Of a stretch of 64,000 bases of DNA, positions 8,800 to 18,654 are shown one piece after another. The notes beneath the pieces are model-generated. The model worked only from the letters and a program-made list of their open reading frames with translations. It made no database searches and was not told the DNA's origin. The position numbers and the translations under genes were made by a program. Origin of the DNA: CAYFZO01 sp964347615 (GTDB lineage Bacteria; Pseudomonadota; Gammaproteobacteria; Poriferisulfidales; Oxydemutatoraceae). The stretch is from the NCBI GenBank assembly GCA_964347615.1, contig CAYFZO010000007.1:1-64000 (forward strand), given 5' to 3'. Numbering within the stretch: position 1 is the first letter of the stretch; every line of letters begins with the position of its first letter.

Positions 8800-11700
8800 A
8801 TGATTTCTCGGTGGGGTTTTTCTTGGCGCTCAAGCGCGGTTCTCTACGCGATTTCGCTGGCGACAACGTCAGCGGCGTTGATTCTTGCGGCGCCGGCTCA
8901 CGCGCAACCAGTACCCCCTGTGTGCGACAGGACGCCGCAAGTTCGAGACGGGATTTTGGAGTTAATCCCCGGCGTCAGCGACTGCGCCGATGTGACGGAT
9001 AGCCATTTATCCGGGATAATGGAGAAGTTGTCTTTAGGGAAGGACAATATTGATGGAAGCATTGCTACTCTCAAAGCCGGTGATTTTTCAGGTCTCGTCA
9101 ACTTGCCGAAATTGGGATTCTGGGACAATGAACTGAGTGCCTTACCGGCAACCGTGTTTTCAGGTCTCGCCAACTTGATGAACTTGGGACTCCGGGACAA
9201 TCAACTGAGCACTTTACCGGCAGATGTATTTTCAGGTCTCGGCAACTTGAGGAAGTTGGTTCTCGGTGGAAACCAACTGACCGCCTTGCCGACGACTATA
9301 TTTTCAGGTCTCACCAACTTGCAGGAGTTGGACCTCGGGACCAATCAACTGACCACCTTGCCGCCGGGTGTGTTTTCAGGTCTCGACAACTTGGGCGGGC
9401 TGTTTCTCGCTGAAAACCGACTGACCACCTTGCCGCCGGGCACGTTCTCGGGACTTTCGAGCCTGAGAGCACTTCAGCTGGAGAACAGTCCCGGCGCTCC
9501 TTTCAGCTTGAAGTTGCGTTTGGAACCGGCCGACGAAACGAAAGAACTGGCGGACTTGCTTTCAGCAAACACCCCCGCGATGGCCAAATTCACGCTGCGC
9601 GAAGGCGCGCCGTATCCGTTGACATTCGCACTGACGGCATCCGGCGTTCAACTATCCACCGATCAGGTGACGATTCCCACGGGCAACACGCAGAGCGTGG
9701 CGTTCACCATGACCCGAAACGCGGGTGAAAATCAAGTCAGGATAACCCTTTCCGAGCCGTCGTCGCCGCCGACCGACTGCAATGATGATTGGAGATCCGG
9801 AACGGGGGATTGCTACACCGGTTTCGAAATTGTCCACGACCGAACGGGACCTAGGGCGGCAACGATCCGGTTCACCTCGACCCCGCAAAACCCGGACGGC
9901 TACGTCGAGGGGGAGAGAATCAGGGTTGACGTGGTTTTCGACCGAGGGCTGGTAATAGACCCACCAATCACAGTGGGCTCATCCTCCTCACCGACGCTGG
10001 CGTTGCAGATCGGAGCCGACCGACGCACCGCGACTTGCGTGGCGGAAAGCAACGTCCTCGCCGGCATACTGAGCTTCGTCTACAGGGTCGGAGCAGGCGA
10101 CTTTGATAGAAACGGCGTCAGCGTCGCTCAAAACGGCTTGCAGTTAAACGGCTCGACCATCACCGACGTATTCAACAACCCCGCGACCGTGGAATTGGAG
10201 GGTGGTCTTCTTGCCGATTTCCCGGAACAAAAGGTCGGTAGGGACTTGCCTTTGATATCGTTTACGGATGGTGACAATCGGATTTGGGGCGATGAGGGGG
10301 GAACGGCTGAGGCGGCCTTCAGTCTCAACCCGGCGCCGGCGATGCCGACCACCGTCTATTACGCTTTCGACCACGACACGGCCGACGCTGACGATTACGA
10401 GGCCGGCAGCGGCGAGGTCGTCGTGCCCGCCGACGCGACCGCCGGAACCATCGAGATCCCTATCATGGACGATGATGATATCGAACCGGTGCGCGAACGC
10501 TTCTACGTGAACTTGGTTGATTCCGCTGATTACGTGCTGGGGAGCCGAACAAGGTTGGAGGTTTTTATCGCGGAAGGGGTTTGCGACAGAACGCCGCAGG
10601 TTCGTGACCGTATACGAGGAAGCAGTTCTTGTAGAGATATAAGTACCGGCACCATAAATGGTATAGGGCGACTGGTTCTCAGCGCCCGAGGCATAGAGGA
10701 ACTTAAAGAGAAAGACTTCCTGCAATTGACGATGCTTGAGGATTTGTACCTGCGCGACAACGAATTGACCAGCTTGCCGGAGGGGGTGTTTGCCGGTCTC
10801 GGCGACCTTGAAATACTGACCCTGCACGGCAACGAATTGACCACGTTGCCGGAGGGGGTGTTTGCCGGTCTCGGCGACCTTGAAATACTGACCCTGAACG
10901 GCAACGAATTGACCACGTTGCCGGAGGGCACGTTTGCCGAACTCGGTTCCCTTGGACTGCTGACCCTGTACCGCAACCGGTTGACTACGTTGCCGCCGGG
11001 CGCGTTCTTGGGACTTTCGAGCCTGAGATCGCTTCGGCTGCACGACAATCCCGGCTCTACTTTCAGATTGACGTTGGGTTTGGAACCGGTCGACGAAGCG
11101 GCCAACGTCAATCTGAAAAGGCTGACAAGCTTGCTTTCAACGTCCGAACCCGCGACGGTCAAACTCACGCTGCGCGAAGGCGCACCGTATCCGTTGACGC
11201 TCGCGCTGGCGGCATCCGGTGTTGAACTATCCACCGATCAGGTGATGATTCCCGCGGGCAGCACGCGGAGCGTGGCGTTCACCATGACCCGAAACATGGA
11301 TCGGGCCAGAATTGACTTTTCCGAGCCGCCGTCGCCGCCTGACGATTGCCCGACCGGGGGTGACTGGAACCATGAGGGGCCATGCTTCAGCGGTTTCGAA
11401 ATCGTGGGTGCGCCAACAATCTATTTTGTCTACGATGGAATGGCGCCTCAGGTGGCAACGATCCGGTTCACCTCGACCCCGCAAGACCCGGAGGGCTACA
11501 TCGAGGGGGAGGTAATCAAGGTTGACGTGGTTTTCGACCGAGGGCTGGTAACTTCACCGATCACGGAGGGATCTTCCTCCTCACCGACGCTGGCGTTGCA
11601 GATCGGAAACAACCGACGCACCGCGACTTACGTGGTAGGAAGCAACGCCGCCGCCGGCGTACTGAGCTTCGTCTACACGGTCGGAGCAGGCGACCTTGAT

Positions 11701-14700
11701 GAAAACGGCGTCAGCGTCGCGCAAGACGGCTTGGGGCTGAACGGCGCGACCGTCACCGAACCTGTAGGCGACCGCCCCGCGAACGTGGCGTTGGAGGCTG
11801 GTCTTCTTGCTGATTTTCCGGAACAAAAGGTCCGGCGCCTGCCTTTGATATCGTTTGAGGATAACCAAATTGAACCTGCTGAGGGAGAAACGGTAAACGC
11901 GGTCTTCAACTTCAACGATGCCTTGATGAGGCCGACCACCATCCATTACACCGTTGATCCCGACTCGGCCGACGCCAGCGATTACATGGCCGGCAGCGGC
12001 AAGATCGCCTTGCCCGCAGACGCGACCAGCGGAACCATTCAAATCTTCATCGTGGACGATGACATTATCGAGCCGGCGCGCGAGACATTCAGCCTGAACT
12101 TGGTTGATTCCGACGGCTACGCACTGGGTTCACCGACCAGGATTGAAGTCCGTATCAGAGAAGGCGTCTGCGACAGGACAGGGCCCGTACGTATAGCAAT
12201 CGAAAACGCTATCGGGGCGAATCATTGTTCCGACGTAAGCTCTGTGCCTAAATCTCCAAGGATATCCCTTACGAGATGGGACACAGTTACAGCGTATAAA
12301 AGGGATGACTTCACCGACGAAAATTTGAATAAACTCCCCTTCCGTTCAGTGGAAATAAGCGGACATTCTAGGTTGACTACGCTGCCGGCGGGCCTGTTCG
12401 GCAATCTCCTTGAACATTTATTGCTGCAAGACAACGCATTGGCCACGTTGCCGGAGAATCTGTTCGCCGGTCTCGTTAATCTTCAGCGGTTGCGGCTGGA
12501 CGACAACGATCTGACCACGTTGCCGAAGAATCTGTTCGCCGGTCTTGTCAATCTTCAGTGGTTGCGGCTGGACGACAACGATTTGACCGCGTTGCCGGAG
12601 GGCACGTTCACGGGGCTTTCGAGCCTGAGATCGCTTCAGCTGCACGACAATCCCGGCGCTCCTTTCAGATTGGAGCTGGGTTTGGAACCAGCCGATGAAA
12701 CGACCAACGTCAATCTGAAAAGACTGGCAAGCTTGCTTTCACCGCTTGAACCCGCGACGGTCAAACTCACGCTGCGCAAAGGCGCGCCGTATCCGTTGGC
12801 GCTCACGCTGACGCCATCCGGTGTTCGACTATCCGCCGATCAGGTGATGATTCCCGCGGGCAGCACGCAGAGCGTGGCGTTCACCGCGACCCGAATCGCG
12901 GGTGAAAATAGAGTCAGGATAGCCCTTTCCGAGCCGCCGCCGCCTAACGACTGCCCGAATAATTGGAAACACCAGGGACAATGCTTCACCGGTATCGAAA
13001 TCGTGGGCGGGCCGACAATCAATTTTGTCTACGACGGCATGGCGCCTCAGGTGACAACGATCAGGCTCACCTCGACCCCGCAAGCCCCGAACGGATACCG
13101 CCAGGGAGAAACCATCAAGGTTGACGTGGTTTTCGACCGAGGACTAGTCATCTCACCGATCATGGAGGGGCCTTCCTCCTCACCGACGCTGACGTTGCAG
13201 ATCGGAGCCGACCGAGGCACCGCGACTTACGTGGTGGGAAGCAACGTCGCCGCCGGCGTACTGAGTTTCGTCTACACGGTCACAGCAGAGGATTTTGATG
13301 AAGACGGCGTCAGCGTCGTGCAAGACGGCTTGGAGTTAAACGGCGTGACCCTCACCGAACCTGTAGGCGACCTCGACGCGAACGTGGCGTTGGAGAATCG
13401 TTTTCTTGCCGATTTCCCGGGACACAAGGTCTCTGCGAACTTGCCTTCGGTATCGTTTGAAGAGAGCGAAATTGAATCCGATGAAAGGGGAACAATCAAC
13501 GCGGTCTTCAACCTCGACGTCGCCGTGGCGAAGCCGACCACCGTCCTTTACGCCCTTACGCCCGGCACGGCCAACACTGACGACTACGTGGACGTGGCCG
13601 GCAGCGGCGAAGTCGTGGTGCCCGCGAGCGAGACCCGCGGAATCATCCGAATCTCCATCGTGGATGATGAGCTCATCGAGCATGCGCGCGATACATTCAG
13701 CCTGAACTTGGTTGATTCCAACAACTATGCACTGGGTTCACCGACCAGGATCGAAATCTCCATCAGAGAGGGCGTCTGCGACAGAACCCCGCAGGTCGCT
13801 GAGGCGATAAGAGACGCTCGCGGCCAATCTCATTGTTCCGACGTAAGTGACCCCAGCGTCATTACACGGCTATCGATAGTCGACAACCCAAGTCTTACAA
13901 CCCTGAAAGGAAGGGACTTCTTCGAACTCGACGGCCTGCAGCGTTTGGATCTGAACAACAACGGTTTGACCACGCTGCCAGCGGGCGTATTCGACGATCT
14001 CGGTCGCCTTACGGAGTTGCGGCTGAACGACAACGAGTTGACCACGCTGACGGCGGGCACGTTCGCCGGGCTGCCGGCACTGAGGACGTTGCTGCTTCAG
14101 AACAACCGAGTATCCACGTTGTCGGCGAGTATTTTCAACGGGTTGAGCAATTTGCAAACGATAGACTTGGGAAGCAACGGGATAATGCAACTGCCGGACA
14201 ATATCTTTGCAGACAACGGTAATTTGCGAAACTTGCTTCTGGGCGGCAACAGTTTGACCACGCTGCCGGCGGGCGTATTCGCCGGGCTCGGTCGCCTTAC
14301 GGAGTTGCGGCTGAACAACAACGATTTGACCACGCTGACGGAGAGTGTATTCGACGCTCTCGGTAGCCTTACGGAGTTGTGGCTGGACGGCAACGATTTG
14401 ACCGCGTTGCCGGCGGGCACGTTCGCCGGGCTGCAGATGCTGAGGACCTTGCGATTTCAGAACAACCAAGTGGTCACGTGGCCGGCGAGTATTTTCAACG
14501 GGTTGAGCAATTTGCAAACGATAGATTTCGGAAGCAACGGGATAACGCAACTGCCGGACGATATCTTTGCGGACAACGGTAATTTGCGCAACTTGCTTCT
14601 GGGCGGCAACCAGCTCCGGGAATTGCCGGAACAAGTCTTTTTCGGGCTTCCACAGCTGCGGAACTTGGCTGTCAACGGCAACCGATTGACCGAATTACCG

Positions 14701-17700
14701 GCGGGGGCTTTTTCCGGTTACGCGTTTCTGGGGGATTTGCGTCTTTACGATAATCGATTGGAATCCCTGCCGCCGGGCCTGTTCTTGGACCTTGAAAGAG
14801 CAGGTCGATTGGGATTTCACAACAATCGCTTGACCGCGTTGCCGCCGGGCGCGTTCTCGGGAATATCCTCCAATCTCGGGGCGCTTACCTTGGGCGGAAA
14901 CCCCGGTGAGCCTTTCCAACTGAAGCTGAGACTTGAATCCGCCGACGAGGAACAGGCGCCGACGTTGACGGACGATCCCGTGGTTCTCCGGGCAACGCTG
15001 CGTGAAGGTGCGCCGTACGCTTTGGAGATCGACCTTCAGGCGGCCCACGGAACGTTGTCCACCACTGAAGTGACGATCGAGGCCGGCAGCACGTGGAGCG
15101 GCACGTTCACGGTGACTCGTGTTCAAGGGGAGAATTCGGTGGCGGTGTCGTTTACCAGCGTATCTCCGCCGACGCCGCCTAACCGCTGCCCCGGTTGGCA
15201 ACGATATAGAGGACAGTGCTTCGCTGGTTTTGAAATCGTTTCCGACGCCGAGTTCGCCCTGGACGACCAGCCTCTTTCCGCCGTGTCAGGCGTCGCAATC
15301 ACTTCGACTCCGATCTCAGGCAATTCTTATACGGCGGACAACCCCAACGACGAAATCGTCGTCGAGATTGGATTCAGCGAGGAGATCGACGTGGTCCAGG
15401 CAAACGACGGAAGCTGGCCGTCGCTGGCGTTGGGAGTGGGAGACGTAACGCGGTTTGCAGTCTACGACGACGCAGAGAGTTCCACCGACAGATTGGTGTT
15501 CCGCTACAAGCCGCAAGCCGCCGACGTCGACGATAACGGCATCAGCGTTCCTGATGGAGCGTTGCGTCTCAACGGTGCGCTCATCCTCGACGCCGGCGTC
15601 CCCGTGTCTCTGAGTTCTCTGAGCTTGGGCACCCATGCAATCCGGAACGCGCCGGGTCATAACGTGAACGTGCAGGTCGGACGGGATCTGCAGTTGTCGT
15701 TCGATCCGGCGGAAGTGACTTTGAGAGCGGACGGCCCGCCTGAGGTCGTGGCGTTGACGTTGGGAGGGAACGAGTTGCTCGAGACGGACGAGACGGTGGT
15801 GGTAACGCTGACACCGAGTCCGGGTCTCGAGGTGAGGTCGGAGTCGGGAGAGAGCCTGACAATGGTGACGCTGGGGCACGGCGCCGACGCGACCACGCGC
15901 GTCCGGGTCAGCGCGAACCGGAACGCCACTGACCCGGAAAGGCTGGACGCGACGGCGTCGGCCTTACCGGACAACGTTCGGGTGGCTGAAGCCACGCTGA
16001 GGGTCATGGTGGAACAACGCGAAATCAGGGTGTTATTCAATCCGGGGCGGATTACATTGGTGCGTGGCGGCGCGGCGGCGGAGATGGTTTCGAGAGCGGT
16101 GATGATGAGAACCGAGCCTGAGTTGCAGGGCGACGAAGCGTTGGTAGTCTCGTTGAGCGCGGACGGCGTGACACTGGTGAGTCCGACGGGGCCGGTGAGG
16201 TTGACCCCGGAAAACAACGCCGTGACTGTGACCCTTGCAGCGACGCGCCCGCTAAGCGCGCTCGGCGCGGTGTCCGCGACGCTGGACGAGAACGCGTCGT
16301 TGCTCGGGAACGCACGGGTGACGACGGAGGCTCTCGCGGTCGAGGTCGTTCGCGGCGTAAACCTGTCGCTCTCCGACCTCGCGGGTCAAGACTCGGTGAG
16401 GTTCGCCGCCGACGCAACGACCGAAGTCAGGGTGACGACGGGGCCGGTGCTCGAGGGGGACGAGCGGGTGACGGTGACCTTGAGCGTTGACTCGCGCCTG
16501 CGTTTGGAGAGCGCCGGGTCGGCGTTGCTCGACGGCAATAAGCTGGTTTTGAATGCGATGAACCCGGACGCCACGGTCGCTGTCGCCACGGATAGACAGG
16601 GACTGCGCTTAATCAGGGGGATTTCGGCGTCAGGCGCGGGCGAAAACGTCGGCGTCGTCGGCGCTGCGGCGCTTCGAGTGATAACCGACGCGGTGGATGA
16701 AGTGACGGTGGTGCTTTCGCCGTCGCCGGTGGTCGAGGTTCAACAAGGCGGCAACGCGATGCTTCGTATGACGACCGTCCCGCGGTTGGCCCCGGGGCAA
16801 CAAGCGGTGGTATCTCTGACGATCGAACCGGACGACGCGGGATTGAGTTTTTTCACCGCCATAAGAGGCCCCATTCGCGAGGCGAGCTCTGCGACTGTCA
16901 CGGTGTACCTGCACCAAGCCGGTTCGGGCGTTGACGTCGGGGTGGCGGCGGCTCCGGACGCGGTCATCGGAAATACCGCTCAAGTCACCTTGACGGTGTT
17001 GGAGAATACCCTGGTGGAAGTCAACGTTGACGGCCGATCTCGCGTGACGCTGGAGGCGACGACGCCTCAGGTGGCCATCAGATTCGACCCCGCTCCTTTG
17101 GCGCTGGATCTGGGCACAAGCGAGACGGTGGAGTTGAGCCTGACCGACTTTACTTTGGCGGGGAATCAGACGGCGGAGTTCGAGGTGTCGGTCGAGGGTG
17201 AAGGACTGAGCCTGCAAGGCAACGTGCAGATGATTCGGGTGTCTTTTGCCGCGGGCGAGATTACGAAGTCGATATCGGTCATGGCTTCGGACGATGCGGC
17301 GCCGGTCGGGCGTCTGGTAGTCAGGCCGGTCGGCGACGTCGAGTTGGCGGGCGACATGGAAACGGCGTCGTTGCCGATTGAAGCGTTGCAAGAGGTGAAT
17401 GTGCATTTCGAACCGAATTTGGTGCTGATACCTTGGAACCGCAGTACGAAGTTCAAGGTGATGATCGACCCGCCGTTGGTTGGAGATCGCAAGACGACGG
17501 TGACGCTGGAGATTTCAGCCCAGGGTTTTACCCAGGGGTTTGCTCAGGGTTTCGCTTTCGGCGCCGGTCGCACGCAGCGTGAAACCATCACGTTCGACGC
17601 GGGCAAGTCGAGCGAGACGGTGACGGTGGCAACGACGGCGGCACCCAGCCTGACGGCGGCGGTGTCGGTGGAGGTGACCGCGTCCTCGGGTGTTCGGACT

Positions 17701-18459
17701 ATGGGGCTGCCGATTTTGCGTTTGCAAGCGATGGTGCCTCGTGCGGCCCTCGACCTCACCCCCGACGGCGGTGCGCCTGGAGACACGCTGGTACTGAATA
17801 CGGGCACGGGCAAGGCAGTGAGGTTGAGCCTGCCGGACTTGACGCTGTTGGGCGACCACGTGGCGGTGTTCGAGGTGTCGGTCTCCGGTGGCGGGTTGAG
17901 TCTGCAAGGCGGTACGCCGACCTTGCCCGTGCGTTTGGACGCAAACAACATGACGGCGGAAGTGACGGTGTCGGCTTCGGATAGTGCGGTTTCCACCGGG
18001 GAGTTGCGGGTGAGGGCGTTGAGCGGGGTCGAATTGTCCGGGGGGGCACAAGCGGCGACGTTGCCGATTCGCGTGTTGCAACGGGTGTCGTTGCGTTTCA
18101 ATCCGACGGAGGTGAGGATTCGGCCGGATCGCACCGCGCGGTTCAATGTGGAGATCAGCCCGCCGTTGGCTGCGGATCGCTGGACGGTGGTGACACTGGA
18201 GATCTCAGGGCAGGATTTCACTTTCGGCGACGGAGGCACGCAGCATGAAATCAGGTTCGACGCGCGCAAGTCGCGCGAGACGGTGAGGGTGGCAACGACG
18301 GCGACGCCCAACTCGATGGCGTCGGTATCGGTAGTAGCCACGCGCACGCCTTCGGGCGTTGATTTGGCGACGACGCCGACGTTGAGGCTGACGGTGACTG
18401 AGGAGGCACTCGGCACGACGTTGAGAATCAGGGTGTTCCTGGAAGGCGCGCTGGAGTAG
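8800..18459 (+). CDS. Giant LRR / Calx-beta / SWM-repeat surface protein 2
   Basis: Complete gene of 3219 codons. The ATG at 8800 opens a clear Sec signal peptide (MISRWGFSWRSS, hydrophobic core, then APAHA as the likely cleavage site before QPVPP). AGGAAGAAGAG lies about 20 bases upstream. Modules by residue: LRR block about 45-230, SWM 350-483, Calx-beta 485-593, LRR 597-750, SWM 880-1013, Calx-beta 1015-1123, LRR 1125-1283, SWM 1415-1543, Calx-beta 1547-1657, a large LRR block 1658-2033, SWM 2150-2287, then a stalk of about 930 residues. Each LRR block starts with a CDRT...C cysteine pair and is followed by a segment containing EGAPYPL and then a WxxxxGxCFxGFEIV motif. The C-terminus is LRIRVFLEGALE. 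The last 400 bases are almost identical to the end of giant gene 1. The export signal is direct evidence; adhesion or host/particle recognition is inference from the domains. Confidence 0.88.
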   Translation: MISRWGFSWRSSAVLYAISLATTSAALILAAPAHAQPVPPVCDRTPQVRDGILELIPGVSDCADVTDSHLSGIMEKLSLGKDNIDGSIATLKAGDFSGLVNLPKLGFWDNELSALPATVFSGLANLMNLGLRDNQLSTLPADVFSGLGNLRKLVLGGNQLTALPTTIFSGLTNLQELDLGTNQLTTLPPGVFSGLDNLGGLFLAENRLTTLPPGTFSGLSSLRALQLENSPGAPFSLKLRLEPADETKELADLLSANTPAMAKFTLREGAPYPLTFALTASGVQLSTDQVTIPTGNTQSVAFTMTRNAGENQVRITLSEPSSPPTDCNDDWRSGTGDCYTGFEIVHDRTGPRAATIRFTSTPQNPDGYVEGERIRVDVVFDRGLVIDPPITVGSSSSPTLALQIGADRRTATCVAESNVLAGILSFVYRVGAGDFDRNGVSVAQNGLQLNGSTITDVFNNPATVELEGGLLADFPEQKVGRDLPLISFTDGDNRIWGDEGGTAEAAFSLNPAPAMPTTVYYAFDHDTADADDYEAGSGEVVVPADATAGTIEIPIMDDDDIEPVRERFYVNLVDSADYVLGSRTRLEVFIAEGVCDRTPQVRDRIRGSSSCRDISTGTINGIGRLVLSARGIEELKEKDFLQLTMLEDLYLRDNELTSLPEGVFAGLGDLEILTLHGNELTTLPEGVFAGLGDLEILTLNGNELTTLPEGTFAELGSLGLLTLYRNRLTTLPPGAFLGLSSLRSLRLHDNPGSTFRLTLGLEPVDEAANVNLKRLTSLLSTSEPATVKLTLREGAPYPLTLALAASGVELSTDQVMIPAGSTRSVAFTMTRNMDRARIDFSEPPSPPDDCPTGGDWNHEGPCFSGFEIVGAPTIYFVYDGMAPQVATIRFTSTPQDPEGYIEGEVIKVDVVFDRGLVTSPITEGSSSSPTLALQIGNNRRTATYVVGSNAAAGVLSFVYTVGAGDLDENGVSVAQDGLGLNGATVTEPVGDRPANVALEAGLLADFPEQKVRRLPLISFEDNQIEPAEGETVNAVFNFNDALMRPTTIHYTVDPDSADASDYMAGSGKIALPADATSGTIQIFIVDDDIIEPARETFSLNLVDSDGYALGSPTRIEVRIREGVCDRTGPVRIAIENAIGANHCSDVSSVPKSPRISLTRWDTVTAYKRDDFTDENLNKLPFRSVEISGHSRLTTLPAGLFGNLLEHLLLQDNALATLPENLFAGLVNLQRLRLDDNDLTTLPKNLFAGLVNLQWLRLDDNDLTALPEGTFTGLSSLRSLQLHDNPGAPFRLELGLEPADETTNVNLKRLASLLSPLEPATVKLTLRKGAPYPLALTLTPSGVRLSADQVMIPAGSTQSVAFTATRIAGENRVRIALSEPPPPNDCPNNWKHQGQCFTGIEIVGGPTINFVYDGMAPQVTTIRLTSTPQAPNGYRQGETIKVDVVFDRGLVISPIMEGPSSSPTLTLQIGADRGTATYVVGSNVAAGVLSFVYTVTAEDFDEDGVSVVQDGLELNGVTLTEPVGDLDANVALENRFLADFPGHKVSANLPSVSFEESEIESDERGTINAVFNLDVAVAKPTTVLYALTPGTANTDDYVDVAGSGEVVVPASETRGIIRISIVDDELIEHARDTFSLNLVDSNNYALGSPTRIEISIREGVCDRTPQVAEAIRDARGQSHCSDVSDPSVITRLSIVDNPSLTTLKGRDFFELDGLQRLDLNNNGLTTLPAGVFDDLGRLTELRLNDNELTTLTAGTFAGLPALRTLLLQNNRVSTLSASIFNGLSNLQTIDLGSNGIMQLPDNIFADNGNLRNLLLGGNSLTTLPAGVFAGLGRLTELRLNNNDLTTLTESVFDALGSLTELWLDGNDLTALPAGTFAGLQMLRTLRFQNNQVVTWPASIFNGLSNLQTIDFGSNGITQLPDDIFADNGNLRNLLLGGNQLRELPEQVFFGLPQLRNLAVNGNRLTELPAGAFSGYAFLGDLRLYDNRLESLPPGLFLDLERAGRLGFHNNRLTALPPGAFSGISSNLGALTLGGNPGEPFQLKLRLESADEEQAPTLTDDPVVLRATLREGAPYALEIDLQAAHGTLSTTEVTIEAGSTWSGTFTVTRVQGENSVAVSFTSVSPPTPPNRCPGWQRYRGQCFAGFEIVSDAEFALDDQPLSAVSGVAITSTPISGNSYTADNPNDEIVVEIGFSEEIDVVQANDGSWPSLALGVGDVTRFAVYDDAESSTDRLVFRYKPQAADVDDNGISVPDGALRLNGALILDAGVPVSLSSLSLGTHAIRNAPGHNVNVQVGRDLQLSFDPAEVTLRADGPPEVVALTLGGNELLETDETVVVTLTPSPGLEVRSESGESLTMVTLGHGADATTRVRVSANRNATDPERLDATASALPDNVRVAEATLRVMVEQREIRVLFNPGRITLVRGGAAAEMVSRAVMMRTEPELQGDEALVVSLSADGVTLVSPTGPVRLTPENNAVTVTLAATRPLSALGAVSATLDENASLLGNARVTTEALAVEVVRGVNLSLSDLAGQDSVRFAADATTEVRVTTGPVLEGDERVTVTLSVDSRLRLESAGSALLDGNKLVLNAMNPDATVAVATDRQGLRLIRGISASGAGENVGVVGAAALRVITDAVDEVTVVLSPSPVVEVQQGGNAMLRMTTVPRLAPGQQAVVSLTIEPDDAGLSFFTAIRGPIREASSATVTVYLHQAGSGVDVGVAAAPDAVIGNTAQVTLTVLENTLVEVNVDGRSRVTLEATTPQVAIRFDPAPLALDLGTSETVELSLTDFTLAGNQTAEFEVSVEGEGLSLQGNVQMIRVSFAAGEITKSISVMASDDAAPVGRLVVRPVGDVELAGDMETASLPIEALQEVNVHFEPNLVLIPWNRSTKFKVMIDPPLVGDRKTTVTLEISAQGFTQGFAQGFAFGAGRTQRETITFDAGKSSETVTVATTAAPSLTAAVSVEVTASSGVRTMGLPILRLQAMVPRAALDLTPDGGAPGDTLVLNTGTGKAVRLSLPDLTLLGDHVAVFEVSVSGGGLSLQGGTPTLPVRLDANNMTAEVTVSASDSAVSTGELRVRALSGVELSGGAQAATLPIRVLQRVSLRFNPTEVRIRPDRTARFNVEISPPLAADRWTVVTLEISGQDFTFGDGGTQHEIRFDARKSRETVRVATTATPNSMASVSVVATRTPSGVDLATTPTLRLTVTEEALGTTLRIRVFLEGALE

Positions 18460-18573
18460 CCTCTCGACCCGCAGCGGGGTTTGCCCTCGGTTTATCTTCC
18501 CCGGTTTATCTCCCCGGGCTGCCCTCCCGGTTTGTCTCCCGGAAGAAACACGGAGAATAAAGGAGTACACGTT

Positions 18574-18642
18574 ATGTGCTCCTTACATTCGCCCGCACCA
18601 AAATTGAGCCCAAAATTGACACCGATTAGCCAGCTGGAGTAA
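18574..18642 (+). CDS. 22-codon small ORF, copy 2, just upstream of giant gene 3
   Basis: An ATG at 18574 with AAAGGAG about 7 bases upstream opens a 22-codon frame starting MCSLHSP and ending TPISQLE. It stops (TAA) 12 bases before the ATG at 18655 that opens the frame of giant gene 3. Copy 1 at 8331 has the same length. The position fits a leader peptide or a translationally coupled upstream ORF. A short GGAGT...ACTCC inverted repeat overlaps its stop codon. I know of no family for it, and no coding-potential test was run. Confidence 0.42.
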   Translation: MCSLHSPAPKLSPKLTPISQLE

Positions 18643-18654
18643 CTTGAATACTCC

